From positions 1 through 46,521 of the forward strand of contig DXMU01000024.1 of NCBI GenBank assembly GCA_019414025.1: a stretch of DNA of 46,521 bases, given 5' to 3'. The DNA comes from Collinsella sp. GTDB taxonomy: Bacteria; Actinomycetota; Coriobacteriia; Coriobacteriales; Coriobacteriaceae. Position numbers and translations under genes: made by a program. The notes beneath the pieces were generated by a model. The model had not been told where the DNA came from. It saw nothing but the letters and a program-made list of their open reading frames with translations, and searched no databases. Positions within the stretch are counted from its first letter, which is position 1; the number at the start of each line of letters is the position of its first letter. Shown one piece after another: positions 25,987 through 34,654 of the stretch.

Positions 25987-27519
25987 ATGTCTAATGCACT
26001 TGGTCGCGACCTTGCAAAGTTGGTTGCCGCGGTTGATGCTGCCGCCTCTGAGTGTGGTCATGGCGCGTATGGCCAACACTTCCATATTATGCCGCCGGCG
26101 GGTTGGCTCAACGACCCCAACGGTCTTTGCCAAGCGGGCGGCGTGTTCCACGCTTATTTTCAATATGCGCCCTTTGATGTCGAGGGTGGCGTTAAGGTCT
26201 GGGGCCATGCGACGAGTCGCGACCTTATGACGTGGGATTACGTTGGCGCCCCGCTGCTGCCCGACGAGTCGTTCGATTGTCACGGTATGTATTCGGGCTC
26301 CGCGCTTGCCGAAGACGGTCGCATTCGCGTACTTTATACGGGCAACGTTAAGCTTTCCGATGCGGACGGCACGTACGATTACGTCAATACCGGTCGACGA
26401 GCCGATACCGTCTATGTGGAGAGCACCGACGGCCAGGCGTTCGGCGCCAAGCGTGTGGTGCTGACTTCCGAGGATTATCCCGAGGATTTGACCTGCCATG
26501 TGCGCGACCCCAAGGTGTGGCGTGACGTGGACGGGCGTTATCACATGGTGCTGGGCGCGCGTCGTCGCGTCGACGGTCCGCATGTCGAGAGCCGTTTTTG
26601 CGCCATGCATGGCGAGGGTGCCGGTCGCGATGTGGGCGAGATCTTGGTGTACGGCTCGGCTGACATGCTTAGTTGGGAGCTCGAGAATCGCGTGTCTACG
26701 CCCGAGCGCTTTGGCTTTATGTGGGAGTGCCCCAGCTATATCGAGCTCGATGCGAAAGGCGGTGCACCGGCGAAGTGGCTGTCCTTCTCTCCCCAAGGGC
26801 TCGAGAGCGGTCGTTGGGACCGCGGCAATGTGTATGCAGCGGGCTACATGCCCGTTACGGGTGACATTACGGCTGGCAAGGACGCTTATGATCTGGGCGA
26901 GTTCCGCCTGTGGGACGCAGGTTTTGACTTCTATGCGCCGCAGGAGTTCACGGCCGAGGACGGTCGCCATATTCTAATCGGCTGGATGGGCATGCCCGAT
27001 GAGCCGACCTATGGCAACGACCCCACCGTGGCGTGCGGCTGGCAGCACTGCATGACGGTGCCGCGTGAGCTTACGGTCGGTGCTGGCGGCGTGGTACTGC
27101 AGCAGCCGGCGCGCGAGATCGAGCACCATTATGCCTCGGTGCGTGTGGGGGAGGGCTCGTTGGAGGTTGCCGGCGATACCTGCTTTGACGTTATTGTTGC
27201 CGGTGTCGACGGCGCTTTTAGTGCGACCGTTGATGGCGAGCTGAAGCTGGCGTTTGTGCCCGCCGAGGGTGAACTGCCCGCGCGCTTTGAGATGCGCTTT
27301 ACCGACGAGGCCCGTACGGCGGCCGGCTGCGGTCGCGCGGTGCGTTGGGAACCGGTCGACGAGGTTCGAAACGTACGCATCGTCGGCGACGCTTCTTCGG
27401 TTGAGGTGTTTGTAAACGATGGCGCGCTCGTGTTTTCGACGCGCATCTATCCCGAGGCCTATGGCGTGACCGTTGACGCCGTCGGCGCGAGCGTGACCTA
27501 CCACGCGCTCAACATCTAG
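25987..27519 (+). CDS. GH32 sucrose-6-phosphate hydrolase / fructosidase
   Basis: 510 residues, cytoplasmic (no signal peptide). The three GH32 active-site motifs are present: WLNDPNG near residues 39-45 (nucleophile Asp), RDP near 173, and the acid/base Glu in MWECPS near 246. A C-terminal beta-sandwich follows. It would split the phosphorylated sucrose delivered by the PTS into glucose-6-phosphate and fructose. It lies 107 bases after the PTS gene and ends at a strong terminator (27557-27593). Fructan hydrolysis is less likely because the enzyme is intracellular and sits in a PTS locus. Confidence 0.88.
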   Translation: MSNALGRDLAKLVAAVDAAASECGHGAYGQHFHIMPPAGWLNDPNGLCQAGGVFHAYFQYAPFDVEGGVKVWGHATSRDLMTWDYVGAPLLPDESFDCHGMYSGSALAEDGRIRVLYTGNVKLSDADGTYDYVNTGRRADTVYVESTDGQAFGAKRVVLTSEDYPEDLTCHVRDPKVWRDVDGRYHMVLGARRRVDGPHVESRFCAMHGEGAGRDVGEILVYGSADMLSWELENRVSTPERFGFMWECPSYIELDAKGGAPAKWLSFSPQGLESGRWDRGNVYAAGYMPVTGDITAGKDAYDLGEFRLWDAGFDFYAPQEFTAEDGRHILIGWMGMPDEPTYGNDPTVACGWQHCMTVPRELTVGAGGVVLQQPAREIEHHYASVRVGEGSLEVAGDTCFDVIVAGVDGAFSATVDGELKLAFVPAEGELPARFEMRFTDEARTAAGCGRAVRWEPVDEVRNVRIVGDASSVEVFVNDGALVFSTRIYPEAYGVTVDAVGASVTYHALNI

Positions 27520-27556
27520 CGATTCGCCGCATATCGGCGCTATACTGCAGCCGTTG

Positions 27557-27593
27557 CCCACGATGCGGGAAACACCCGCATCGTGGGTTTTTG
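27557..27593 (+). terminator. Intrinsic terminator of the sugar operon
   Basis: CCCACGATGCGGG (27557-27569) and CCCGCATCGTGGG (27575-27587) form a perfect 13-bp stem with a 5-base loop, followed by TTTTTG. It lies 38 bases after the GH32 stop. Confidence 0.9.
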
Positions 27594-27613
27594 TTTTGAA
27601 GGGACGGTGCCGT

Positions 27614-28606
27614 GTGGATGTACAGCAGCTAGAAGAGGCTTGGGCTTTGAGGGCCGGTGCGCGTGAGGCGCGTCTTGTCTCGGCCTCGCATGTGCCGGCG
27701 GCGCTGTCGATGCTGGGGATTGTGCGGCCCGGCGATCGCTTGGTGGCCTTTGCGGACGACTTTGCCGATGTGTTTGCCTGCGGCTTTGATGGCTGCGATG
27801 TTGCGCTGGTGGGGGAGCCCGCGGCTGCGGCGTTTGCTGCTGCGTCCGAGGGCTTTGATGCTTCGTTTGATGCCGAGGGGCCGCACCTGTGGTGGTTCGT
27901 CAACTCCATCGGCGGGTTTGGTCTGCGTGTGCCCGACCTTCGCGCTCTGGGCCGCGCGTCTCGTGAGTCGCACGCGCTGCTGGTTGTGGACAACACGGTG
28001 GCGTCGGCTTTTGGCTGCGATCCACTGCGGCTGGGTGCTGCGCTGTCGCTCGAGGCGCTCGATCGCGCGTGCGCCGGCAAGGCTCCGCGCAAGCTCGTTG
28101 CCGCTTCGGTGGCACGCTCACAGCTCAAGCGCCATCGCGTGGATGCCGCTGCCGAGCGCGCGCATGTCCTGCTTGAGGGCTGCGGATTGGCTGCGCTCGA
28201 CTTGTCCTCCGATGAGGCTGAGGTTCTAGAGCACGAGCTCGACACACTCGACACCCGCATGCAGGAACACTTCGACCGTGCACGTGCGCTGGCCGAGTAT
28301 TTGGCTGCCAATGAGATGGTGCGCAACGTGCGTTATCCCGGGCTGACCTCGCATCCCGACCATGCCATCGCGACTGGCATCCTGGAGCACGGTTTTGGCC
28401 CGGCAGTAGAGTTTGACCTGATGGGCTACATTGCGGGCGAATTCTTCAGCATGCTGCCGGACGAATTCCGCACATCGCCTGCCGGCGGCCCAACAACGCG
28501 CCTTTCGGCCCCACGCGGCAAGCAGGGGAGCACCATCCGCCTCTTCGCCGGCACCGACGACCCCCTGGTCGTAGCGTCCACCCTAGACAACGCCCTCCGC
28601 AACTAG
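27614..28606 (+). CDS. Degenerate Cys/Met-metabolism PLP-enzyme-like protein
   Basis: 330 residues of the cystathionine gamma-synthase fold. The PLP-nitrogen Asp segment LLVVDNTVASAFGCDPLRLGA is present, along with the C-terminal NVRYPGLTSHPDHAIA and an IRLFAGTDDP Arg motif. The S-x-T-K segment that holds the PLP-binding lysine is not visible; in its place the sequence reads VAASVARSQLKRHRVD, and the protein is some 50 residues shorter than active members. Either it is a non-catalytic paralogue or an unusual lysine is used. The start is taken at GTG 27614, after GAAGGGA and beyond the upstream terminator; earlier in-frame codons lie inside that hairpin. Confidence 0.75.
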   Translation: MDVQQLEEAWALRAGAREARLVSASHVPAALSMLGIVRPGDRLVAFADDFADVFACGFDGCDVALVGEPAAAAFAAASEGFDASFDAEGPHLWWFVNSIGGFGLRVPDLRALGRASRESHALLVVDNTVASAFGCDPLRLGAALSLEALDRACAGKAPRKLVAASVARSQLKRHRVDAAAERAHVLLEGCGLAALDLSSDEAEVLEHELDTLDTRMQEHFDRARALAEYLAANEMVRNVRYPGLTSHPDHAIATGILEHGFGPAVEFDLMGYIAGEFFSMLPDEFRTSPAGGPTTRLSAPRGKQGSTIRLFAGTDDPLVVASTLDNALRN

Positions 28607-28625
28607 CTAAATCATCCTCGACTCA

Positions 28626-28698
28626 ATAAGTTGCGGTGAAATATGGATTGATTTACGGCTTTAACCGCATAAACAGTCCCTATTTCACCGCAACTTAT
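28626..28698. repeat. 18-bp perfect inverted repeat between convergent genes
   Basis: ATAAGTTGCGGTGAAATA (28626-28643) is matched exactly by its reverse complement at 28681-28698, with a 37-base loop. It sits between the ends of the PLP-like gene and the minus-strand ModE-like gene. It may serve both as a bidirectional transcription barrier, though there is no T run at either end. Confidence 0.7.
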
Positions 28699-28739
28699 GA
28701 GAAGAGATTGTGCGGCTAAAAAGCCCCGTCCCAAATTAG

Positions 28740-29093
28740 CTACTCTTTGATGCTGGCGATGAGGGCGTCGGCGCGGGTTGCTATGACGTCGTTGATTTCT
28801 GCCTGCAGGGTTTCGTAGACTTCGATGGCGCGCTTGCCGGCGGGGGTGAGCGATGATCCGCGGGCGCCGTCGCGCTCGATGAGCTTGCAGTCTAGCTGCC
28901 CTTCAGCCTCGTTCACAATGCGCCAAGCCTTGGAATACGCCATGCCCATGCTCTTGGCGGCACGGTTGAGCGAGTGGTCGCGGGCAATACCCTGCAGCAG
29001 CAAGACGCAGCCATGGCCAAACACACCCGGCAGATCCTTGTCGCACGCTTGAATGACCAACTTTGCCGTCGTCTTGTACTCCATGTGCTCCAC
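28740..29093 (-). CDS. ModE-like winged helix-turn-helix regulator
   Basis: 117 residues matching the N-terminal DNA-binding domain of ModE: LNRAAKSMGMAYSKAWRIVN is the recognition region and LIERDGARGSSLTPAGKRAI the wing. The molybdate-binding MOP domains are missing, as in many short LysR-like ModE relatives. The target is unknown, and no molybdenum genes are nearby. It is transcribed away from guaB; the 184-base gap between them holds both promoters. The start is GTG 29093 or ATG 29084, both with weak GGAG-type sites. Confidence 0.85.
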   Translation of the reverse strand: MEHMEYKTTAKLVIQACDKDLPGVFGHGCVLLLQGIARDHSLNRAAKSMGMAYSKAWRIVNEAEGQLDCKLIERDGARGSSLTPAGKRAIEVYETLQAEINDVIATRADALIASIKE

Positions 29094-29169
29094 GTCTTTC
29101 CGCTAAAGTGTTTGCTGGGCAAACGCAAAGCCTGCGTCAAACCCTCGTGTGCTCTTCTTAAATCATGCA

Positions 29170-29198
29170 TTGTAGCAGTCAAAGTGCGTTAAGATACT
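29170..29198 (+). promoter_or_regulatory. Possible guaB promoter
   Basis: TTGTAG (29170-29175) and GATACT (29193-29198) are separated by 17 bases, about 80 bases before the guaB start. The hexamers match the sigma-A consensus only in part. Confidence 0.4.
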
Positions 29199-29277
29199 TC
29201 CCCAGTATTGGGCGCCCAAGGTTGGGCTGGGTCCTACGAGGCCTGCAGCCGACCGGTCGCATGGAAAAAGGAGAAAC

Positions 29278-30789
29278 ATGGCTACGTTCTTTCCCGGTGA
29301 GTCCCACACGTTTTCGGAGTATCTGCTGGTTCCTGGTTACTCGTCCTCGCAGTGCATCCCCAACAACGTCTCTCTTAAGACGCCGCTAACCCGTTTCAAG
29401 CGCGGTGAGAAGCCGGCAATCACCCTGAACATCCCCATGGTTTCCGCCATCATGCAGTCCGTCTCGGGCGTCGACATGGGTGTCGCGCTCGCTACCGAGG
29501 GTGGCCTGTCCTTCATTTACGGTTCCCAGACCCCCGAGTCCGAGGCCGCTATGGTCAAGGCCGTTAAGGATCACAAGGCTGGCTTCGTTCAGTCCGATTC
29601 CACACTGACCCCCGACATGACCATGGAGCAGGTCATCGAGCTCAAGGAGAAGACCGGCCACTCCACCATGCCGGTTACCGACGACGGCACCCCCAAGGGC
29701 AAGCTCCTGGGTATCGTTACCAGCCGTGACTATCGCCCCAGCCGCGATGACCACCAGAAGAAGGTCGCCGAGTTCATGACCCCGCGCGAGCAGCTCATCG
29801 TGGGCGACAAGAACATCAGCCTCAAGGTTGCAAACGACGTCATCTGGGACAACAAGCTCAACGCTCTGCCCATTGTCGACGACAACGATCACCTCATGGG
29901 CATCGTCTTCCGCAAGGACTACGACAGCCACAAGACCAACCCCAACGAGCTGCTCGACGGCGATAAGCGCTACATGGTCGGCGCCGGTATCAACACCCGC
30001 GACTATGCCGAGCGCGTGCCGCTGCTCATCGAGGCCGGTGCCGACGTCCTATGCATCGACTCTTCCGAGGGCTTCAGCGAGTGGCAGAAGCGCACCATCG
30101 AGTGGATCCGCGCCAACTACGGCGAGGACGTCAAGGTCGGTGCCGGTAACGTCGTCGACGCCGAGGGCTTCCGCTTCCTGGCCGACTGCGGTGCCGACTT
30201 CATCAAGGTCGGTATCGGTGGCGGCTCCATCTGCATCACCCGTGAGACCAAGGGTATCGGCCGTGGCCAGGCCACCGCGCTGATCGACGTCTGCCGCGCC
30301 CGTGACGAGTACTATGAGGAGACCGGCGTCTACGTGCCCGTGTGCTCCGACGGCGGCATTGTCTACGACTACCACATGACGCTCGCCCTTGCCATGGGTG
30401 CCGACTTTATGATGCTGGGCCGCTACTTCGCCCGCTTTGACGAGAGCCCGACCGAGCGCGTCAACGTCAACGGCCAGTACATGAAGGAGTACTGGGGCGA
30501 GGGTTCTGCGCGTGCCCGTAACTGGCAGCGCTACGACCTGGGCGGCGCCGCGAAGCTCAGCTTTGTCGAGGGCGTTGACTCCTACGTTCCCTACGCCGGC
30601 TCCCTCAAGGACGGCGTGGGCGGCACGCTCTATAAGGTCAAGTCCACGATGTGCAACTGCGGTGCCCTCTCGATCCCCGAGCTCCAGGAAAAGGCACGCC
30701 TGACCCTGGTAAGCTCGACCTCGATCGTCGAAGGCGGAGCCCACGACGTCGTAGTCAAGGACTCCCAACAGAGCGTAACGTATCGATAA
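29278..30789 (+). CDS. guaB: IMP dehydrogenase
   Basis: 503 residues. The TIM barrel is split by two CBS repeats (about 100-220), and the catalytic loop reads GIGGGSICITRETKGIGRGQ with the active-site Cys in SIC. The enzyme oxidises IMP to XMP, the first committed step to GMP. The loop differs from the textbook GSICTTR form (ITRE instead of TTRx), placing it in the longer, atypical IMPDH subgroup. AAAAAGGAG precedes the ATG. A strong terminator (30838-30876) follows, so it is monocistronic. Confidence 0.92.
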   Translation: MATFFPGESHTFSEYLLVPGYSSSQCIPNNVSLKTPLTRFKRGEKPAITLNIPMVSAIMQSVSGVDMGVALATEGGLSFIYGSQTPESEAAMVKAVKDHKAGFVQSDSTLTPDMTMEQVIELKEKTGHSTMPVTDDGTPKGKLLGIVTSRDYRPSRDDHQKKVAEFMTPREQLIVGDKNISLKVANDVIWDNKLNALPIVDDNDHLMGIVFRKDYDSHKTNPNELLDGDKRYMVGAGINTRDYAERVPLLIEAGADVLCIDSSEGFSEWQKRTIEWIRANYGEDVKVGAGNVVDAEGFRFLADCGADFIKVGIGGGSICITRETKGIGRGQATALIDVCRARDEYYEETGVYVPVCSDGGIVYDYHMTLALAMGADFMMLGRYFARFDESPTERVNVNGQYMKEYWGEGSARARNWQRYDLGGAAKLSFVEGVDSYVPYAGSLKDGVGGTLYKVKSTMCNCGALSIPELQEKARLTLVSSTSIVEGGAHDVVVKDSQQSVTYR

Positions 30790-30837
30790 GATAAGACCTG
30801 CACATAAAGGTTGAGCCTCAACCACGTTATTTAGATA

Positions 30838-30876
30838 AAGCGAGATGCCTGCAAGTCGCAGGCATCTCGCTTGTTG
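30838..30876 (+). terminator. Intrinsic terminator of guaB
   Basis: A perfect 15-bp stem (30838-30852 with 30858-30872, AAGCGAGATGCCTGC on the left) with a 5-base loop, followed by GTTG. The stem is very strong although the T run is short. Confidence 0.8.
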
Positions 30877-30907
30877 TATTTGCTATCATCAGTCGAGTTA
30901 ACGATGT

Positions 30908-31025
30908 GGCGGGGCGTTCTTATCTTTGCTCGCTGCAAGTTCCGCACGAGCCGAAGAGCACTTAATGTGCTCTTCGTGCGAGCAGGACTGTCCGCAGCAG
31001 CGAGTAAAGGTAAGAACGCCCCGCC
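30908..31025. repeat. Long nested hairpin in the leuS leader
   Basis: The left arm 30908-30936 pairs with the right arm 30997-31025 over 29 positions, with only two G-U wobbles. Inside it, GAAGAGCAC (30953-30961) pairs perfectly with GTGCTCTTC (30967-30975), extended by CGCAC/GTGCG (30943-30947 with 30976-30980). It ends 16 bases before the leuS ribosome site. No T-box motif (AGGGTGG-type) is seen, so it is not a recognised tRNA sensor. Confidence 0.7.
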
Positions 31026-31051
31026 CCAACCCAGCTAACAAAGGAGCTGAT

Positions 31052-33628
31052 ATGTGCGATTGCACAGATCATAAGGATGAGATCCCCGCCTACGACGCGC
31101 AGGCCATTGAGTCCCGGTGGATGAAGGCGTGGGACGACGAGAACCTCTTTGCCGTCGACACCGACGCCACCAAGCCCAAGAAGTATGTGCTCGAGATGTT
31201 CCCGTATCCGTCGGGCGACCTACACATGGGCCACGCGCGCAACTACACCATCGGCGATGCCATGGCCCGTCAGGCCCGCATGCGCGGCTTTGACGTGCTG
31301 CACCCCATCGGCTTTGACGCCTTTGGCCTGCCCGCTGAGAACGCCGCCATCAAGCACAACACGCAGGCTGCCGCCTGGACGTATAAGAACATGGACCAGG
31401 CGCTCGCCACGATGAGGCGCATGGGCTTCTCCTACGACCTGGATCGCACCGTTAAGACCTGCAGCCCCGACTACTATCGCTGGGGCCAGTGGATCTTTGA
31501 GAAGATGTGGGAAAAGGGCCTGGTCTATCGTAAGAAGAATCCGGTTAACTGGTGCCCCACCTGCAAGACCGTTTTGGCTAACGAGCAGGTGACCGAGGGC
31601 AAGTGCTGGCGTTGCGGCACCGAGCCCGAGAAGCGCGACCTTGAGCAGTGGTACTACAAGATCACCGAGTACTCCCAGGAGCTGCTCGATGACCTTGAGA
31701 AGCTCCCTGGCTGGCCCGAGCGCGTCAAGCAGATGCAGGCCAATTGGATCGGCCGCTCCGAGGGTGCCGAGGTCGACTTTACCCTGTGCGACGCCGATGG
31801 CGAGCCCATCGAGGGCGACGAGGGCAAGATCACCGTCTTCACCACGCGCGCCGATACCCTTTTTGGCGTCTCCTTCTTTGTCCTGGCTCCCGAGTACGCC
31901 CGTCTGCACGAGCTCGTCGAGGGCACGGAGTACGAGGCGGCCGTCACCAAGATCGTTGAGGACTCCAAGCACATTTCTGCCGTCGAGCGTGCCCAGGGCA
32001 CTCTCGAGAAGCACGGTGCCTTTACCGGCCGCTACGTGGTGAACCCCGTTAACGGCGAAAAGGTCCCCGTGTGGGTTGCCGACTACGTCGTGGCCGATTA
32101 CGGCACCGGCGCCGTCATGGCCGTTCCCTTCGGCGACCAGCGCGACTTTGAGTTTGCCCGCAAGTATGATCTGCCGATCGTGCCGATCATCCTGGACGAC
32201 GATGATCGCGCTGCCGTCGAGGCCAGCGGCGAGACCATCGATACCTTCCATGCCGAGACTGTCGACTGGGAATGCGCCCACGCTGCCGAGGGCACGCTGG
32301 TCCAGTCGGGCAAGTACACCGGCATGCGCGGCGGTAAGCACTCCGAGGGCGAGTCTGCCATCGTGGCCGACCTCGAGGCCATGGGCTGCGGTCGTCGCAA
32401 GGTCGAGTTCCGCCTGCGCGACTGGCTCATCAGCCGCCAGCGCTATTGGGGCAACCCCATCCCGGCCATCCACTGCGAGCACTGCGGCATCGTGCCCGTG
32501 CCCGAGGATCAGCTGCCGGTGACGCTGCCCGAGAACCTGGACCTGGGTGCCGGCGAGACGCTTGCCGAGTGCAAGGACTTCTACGAGACCACCTGCCCGG
32601 TCTGCGGCCGCCCGGCCAAGCGCGAGACCGATACCATGGACACCTTTACCTGCTCCAGCTGGTATTACCTGCGCTATACCGACCCGCACAACACCGAGCT
32701 GCCCTTCTCCCGCGAAGCCGCCGACCGTTGGATGCCCGTCGATAACTACATCGGCGGCATCGAGCACGCCATCCTGCACCTGCTCTACAGCCGTTTCTTT
32801 ACCAAGGCACTGCGCGACCTGGGTCTGCTGAGTGTGGACGAGCCCTTCACTAACCTGCTGTGCCAGGGCATGGTCAAGGACGAGAACGGCGAGACCATGT
32901 CCAAGTCCAAGGGCAACGTCGTGCCCCCGAGCTCGGTCATCGAGCCCTATGGCGCCGACACCATGCGTCTGGCGATTCTGTTTATCGCCCCGCCCGAGAA
33001 GGACTTCGACTGGGATCCTAAGGCCGTCGAGGGTGCGAACCGCTTTATCAAGCGCGCCTGGCGTATCGTGTGGCAGCTCGTCCAGTCCGGCGACGCCAGC
33101 GTGGCCTTCGACAAGTCCGTGCTCGACGAGGTCGCGCTCAAGCTCTATCGCGAGCGTCACCGCACCATTGCCAAGTGCACCGAGGACTATGACCGCGGCC
33201 AGTTCAACACCGCGATCTCGGCCGTCATGGAGCTCGTCAATGCGGCGAGCGCCTACCTCAACGCTACTGAGGGCGCTTCCCGTGACAAGGCCCTGTGTTA
33301 CGGCGTGGCCAAGGATATCGTGAGCGTCCTTGCCCCCATCTGCCCGTTCTGGGCCGATGAGCTGTGGCATGAGGCGCTCGGCTGCGAGGGCAACGCCTAC
33401 ACCGCCGCCTGGCCCGAGTTCGACTTGGCCGAGTCCATCGAGGACACGGTGCAGATCGTCGTACAGGTGCTCGGCAAGGTCCGCGGCCGCATCGACGTCG
33501 CCCGCGACGCCTCCAACGAGGAGATGCAGGCTGCCGCTGAGGAAGCCGTCGCCAAGTGGCTCGAGGGCAAGACGGTCGTCAAGGCCATCTGCGTGCCCGG
33601 CAAGCTGGTCAACCTGGTGGTCAAATAA
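31052..33628 (+). CDS. leuS: Leucyl-tRNA synthetase
   Basis: 858 residues from ATG 31052, with AAGGAG at 31041-31046. Class I synthetase signatures are intact: YPSGDLHMGHARN near residue 50 (HIGH) and MSKSKGN near 616 (KMSKS). The CP1 editing domain lies between, and a zinc-binding CPTCKTVLANEQ with CWRCG occurs near 168-195. It charges tRNA-Leu in the cytoplasm. The upstream frame extension to 30926 runs through the leader hairpin and is not part of the gene. The N-terminus has a Cys-rich CDCTDHKDE before the usual start, short enough to be natural. Confidence 0.96.
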   Translation: MCDCTDHKDEIPAYDAQAIESRWMKAWDDENLFAVDTDATKPKKYVLEMFPYPSGDLHMGHARNYTIGDAMARQARMRGFDVLHPIGFDAFGLPAENAAIKHNTQAAAWTYKNMDQALATMRRMGFSYDLDRTVKTCSPDYYRWGQWIFEKMWEKGLVYRKKNPVNWCPTCKTVLANEQVTEGKCWRCGTEPEKRDLEQWYYKITEYSQELLDDLEKLPGWPERVKQMQANWIGRSEGAEVDFTLCDADGEPIEGDEGKITVFTTRADTLFGVSFFVLAPEYARLHELVEGTEYEAAVTKIVEDSKHISAVERAQGTLEKHGAFTGRYVVNPVNGEKVPVWVADYVVADYGTGAVMAVPFGDQRDFEFARKYDLPIVPIILDDDDRAAVEASGETIDTFHAETVDWECAHAAEGTLVQSGKYTGMRGGKHSEGESAIVADLEAMGCGRRKVEFRLRDWLISRQRYWGNPIPAIHCEHCGIVPVPEDQLPVTLPENLDLGAGETLAECKDFYETTCPVCGRPAKRETDTMDTFTCSSWYYLRYTDPHNTELPFSREAADRWMPVDNYIGGIEHAILHLLYSRFFTKALRDLGLLSVDEPFTNLLCQGMVKDENGETMSKSKGNVVPPSSVIEPYGADTMRLAILFIAPPEKDFDWDPKAVEGANRFIKRAWRIVWQLVQSGDASVAFDKSVLDEVALKLYRERHRTIAKCTEDYDRGQFNTAISAVMELVNAASAYLNATEGASRDKALCYGVAKDIVSVLAPICPFWADELWHEALGCEGNAYTAAWPEFDLAESIEDTVQIVVQVLGKVRGRIDVARDASNEEMQAAAEEAVAKWLEGKTVVKAICVPGKLVNLVVK

Positions 33629-33656
33629 GCTCTGCGCGTAAAGCTGACATGCAATA

Positions 33657-33694
33657 AACGAGGGACGGTCCGGTTGGGTCGTCCCTCGTTTTGT
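33657..33694 (+). terminator. Intrinsic terminator of leuS
   Basis: An 11-bp stem (AACGAGGGACG 33657-33667 with CGTCCCTCGTT 33680-33690) is followed by TTTG. The arms begin and end with A and T runs, so it can work in both directions and also end the convergent lipoprotein gene. Confidence 0.88.
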
Positions 33695-33732
33695 GTTGTC
33701 TGCCCTGCTTAGTCAGTGCGTCGCACCGTCTT

Positions 33733-34305
33733 CTACGGGATGTGTACCAGGTCCCTAAAGTAAACGCTGCCCGTTGCCTCTTCGAAAATCCAGATGTTGA
33801 GGTAGATGTCGTTGAGGTCGTTGTTCACATCAAAGTCCGGGTCGTCGAAGGTGCCTACAAAGGTGAGCATGGCGCGCGTTTCCTCGCCCGCTGCGACCTG
33901 CTGGCGCATGCGCACATCGCGGACCACGCCGTTGACGTAGGCATAGGAGTCCACATCGCCAAACATCATGTCGACATCGGTGTTGTTTGTCACCGCAAAG
34001 ACCAACGCGGCGTCGCCGTAGCCATCCGTGTCCTTGCCCACGCAGATAACATGGACGTTCTCGTCTGCCTCAAGGTCGATGGGGAACTGTTCTTGGGGGT
34101 CGGGACTCAGGCCCTGGGGATCGACGATGTCTTCGTTTATTTTGTCGAAGCTTTCCGATGGCGTCTTTTTCTCGATGGCTTTGGTGCTGCCAGGGTTCGG
34201 TTCGCATGTTCCGGTTTTGCCATTCGTGTTGCCGCAGCCTAAGAGGGCCAACGAGCACGTTGCGATGGCGAGCGCAGTTATGCAGGGGGTGCCTAGACGT
34301 TTCAT
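33733..34305 (-). CDS. Lipoprotein of unknown function
   Basis: 190 residues read on the minus strand from ATG 34305, with AAGGAGG just upstream. The signal peptide ends in a lipobox (CSLALLGC), so it should be anchored to the outer face of the membrane. A Pro/Asp-rich linker leads to a beta-rich domain with VFAVTNNTDVDMMFGDVDSY near 105-124, resembling small immunoglobulin-like or DUF5067-type extracellular domains. It is transcribed against leuS and diverges from the rimP operon. No neighbour suggests a role. Confidence 0.8.
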   Translation of the reverse strand: MKRLGTPCITALAIATCSLALLGCGNTNGKTGTCEPNPGSTKAIEKKTPSESFDKINEDIVDPQGLSPDPQEQFPIDLEADENVHVICVGKDTDGYGDAALVFAVTNNTDVDMMFGDVDSYAYVNGVVRDVRMRQQVAAGEETRAMLTFVGTFDDPDFDVNNDLNDIYLNIWIFEEATGSVYFRDLVHIP

Positions 34306-34567
34306 GTGTGCCTCCTTGCCGTAGAGGATTTGGAATGGTTCGTCGTTGCGCGACTTGCTGGCTGGCTTGTTGCAGAATGCCCCTTAGCGTAAGTCTGATC
34401 GATAGGGGCTCGGGGAGGAATGCCCTTGGGGTCCGAACGGGCCTGTGGAATGGGACGCATGGCCCGTTTTGGGGCTGTTGAGGGTGCGCCGCATGGGGTT
34501 CCTCGACCATTTGTCCTATTCTTGTGGAGAAGCTGTGCGCACGCTGACCTGCAGATTCGTACTGTGC

Positions 34568-34596
34568 TTGCACGTTTCCGCAGCTATTGGTATAGT
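34568..34596 (+). promoter_or_regulatory. Sigma-A promoter of the rimP-nusA-infB operon
   Basis: TTGCAC (34568-34573) and TATAGT (34591-34596) with an ideal 17-base spacer. The transcript would start near 34603 and meet a terminator hairpin about 20 bases later. Confidence 0.75.
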
Positions 34597-34622
34597 TTGC
34601 TTGCAAATGAAGTTGTAATTTA

Positions 34623-34654
34623 AAGAAGTGGGGTTTCGGCCCCGCTTCTTTTTT
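34623..34654 (+). terminator. Leader terminator before rimP (possible attenuator)
   Basis: AAGAAGTGGGG (34623-34633) pairs with CCCCGCTTCTT (34640-34650), one wobble, loop TTTCGG, followed by an uninterrupted T run to 34654. It lies between the promoter and the rimP ribosome site (GGAGGTG, 34663-34669) with no gene in between, so it must be read through for the operon to be expressed. Confidence 0.85.

Noticed and set aside
30822..31051. T-box riboswitch in the leuS leader
   Set aside because: The conserved T-box sequence and antiterminator are not found; only a long nested hairpin is present.
31220..33370. 716-residue minus-strand frame inside leuS
   Set aside because: A shadow of the GC-rich leuS codons; leuS on the plus strand has all its synthetase motifs.
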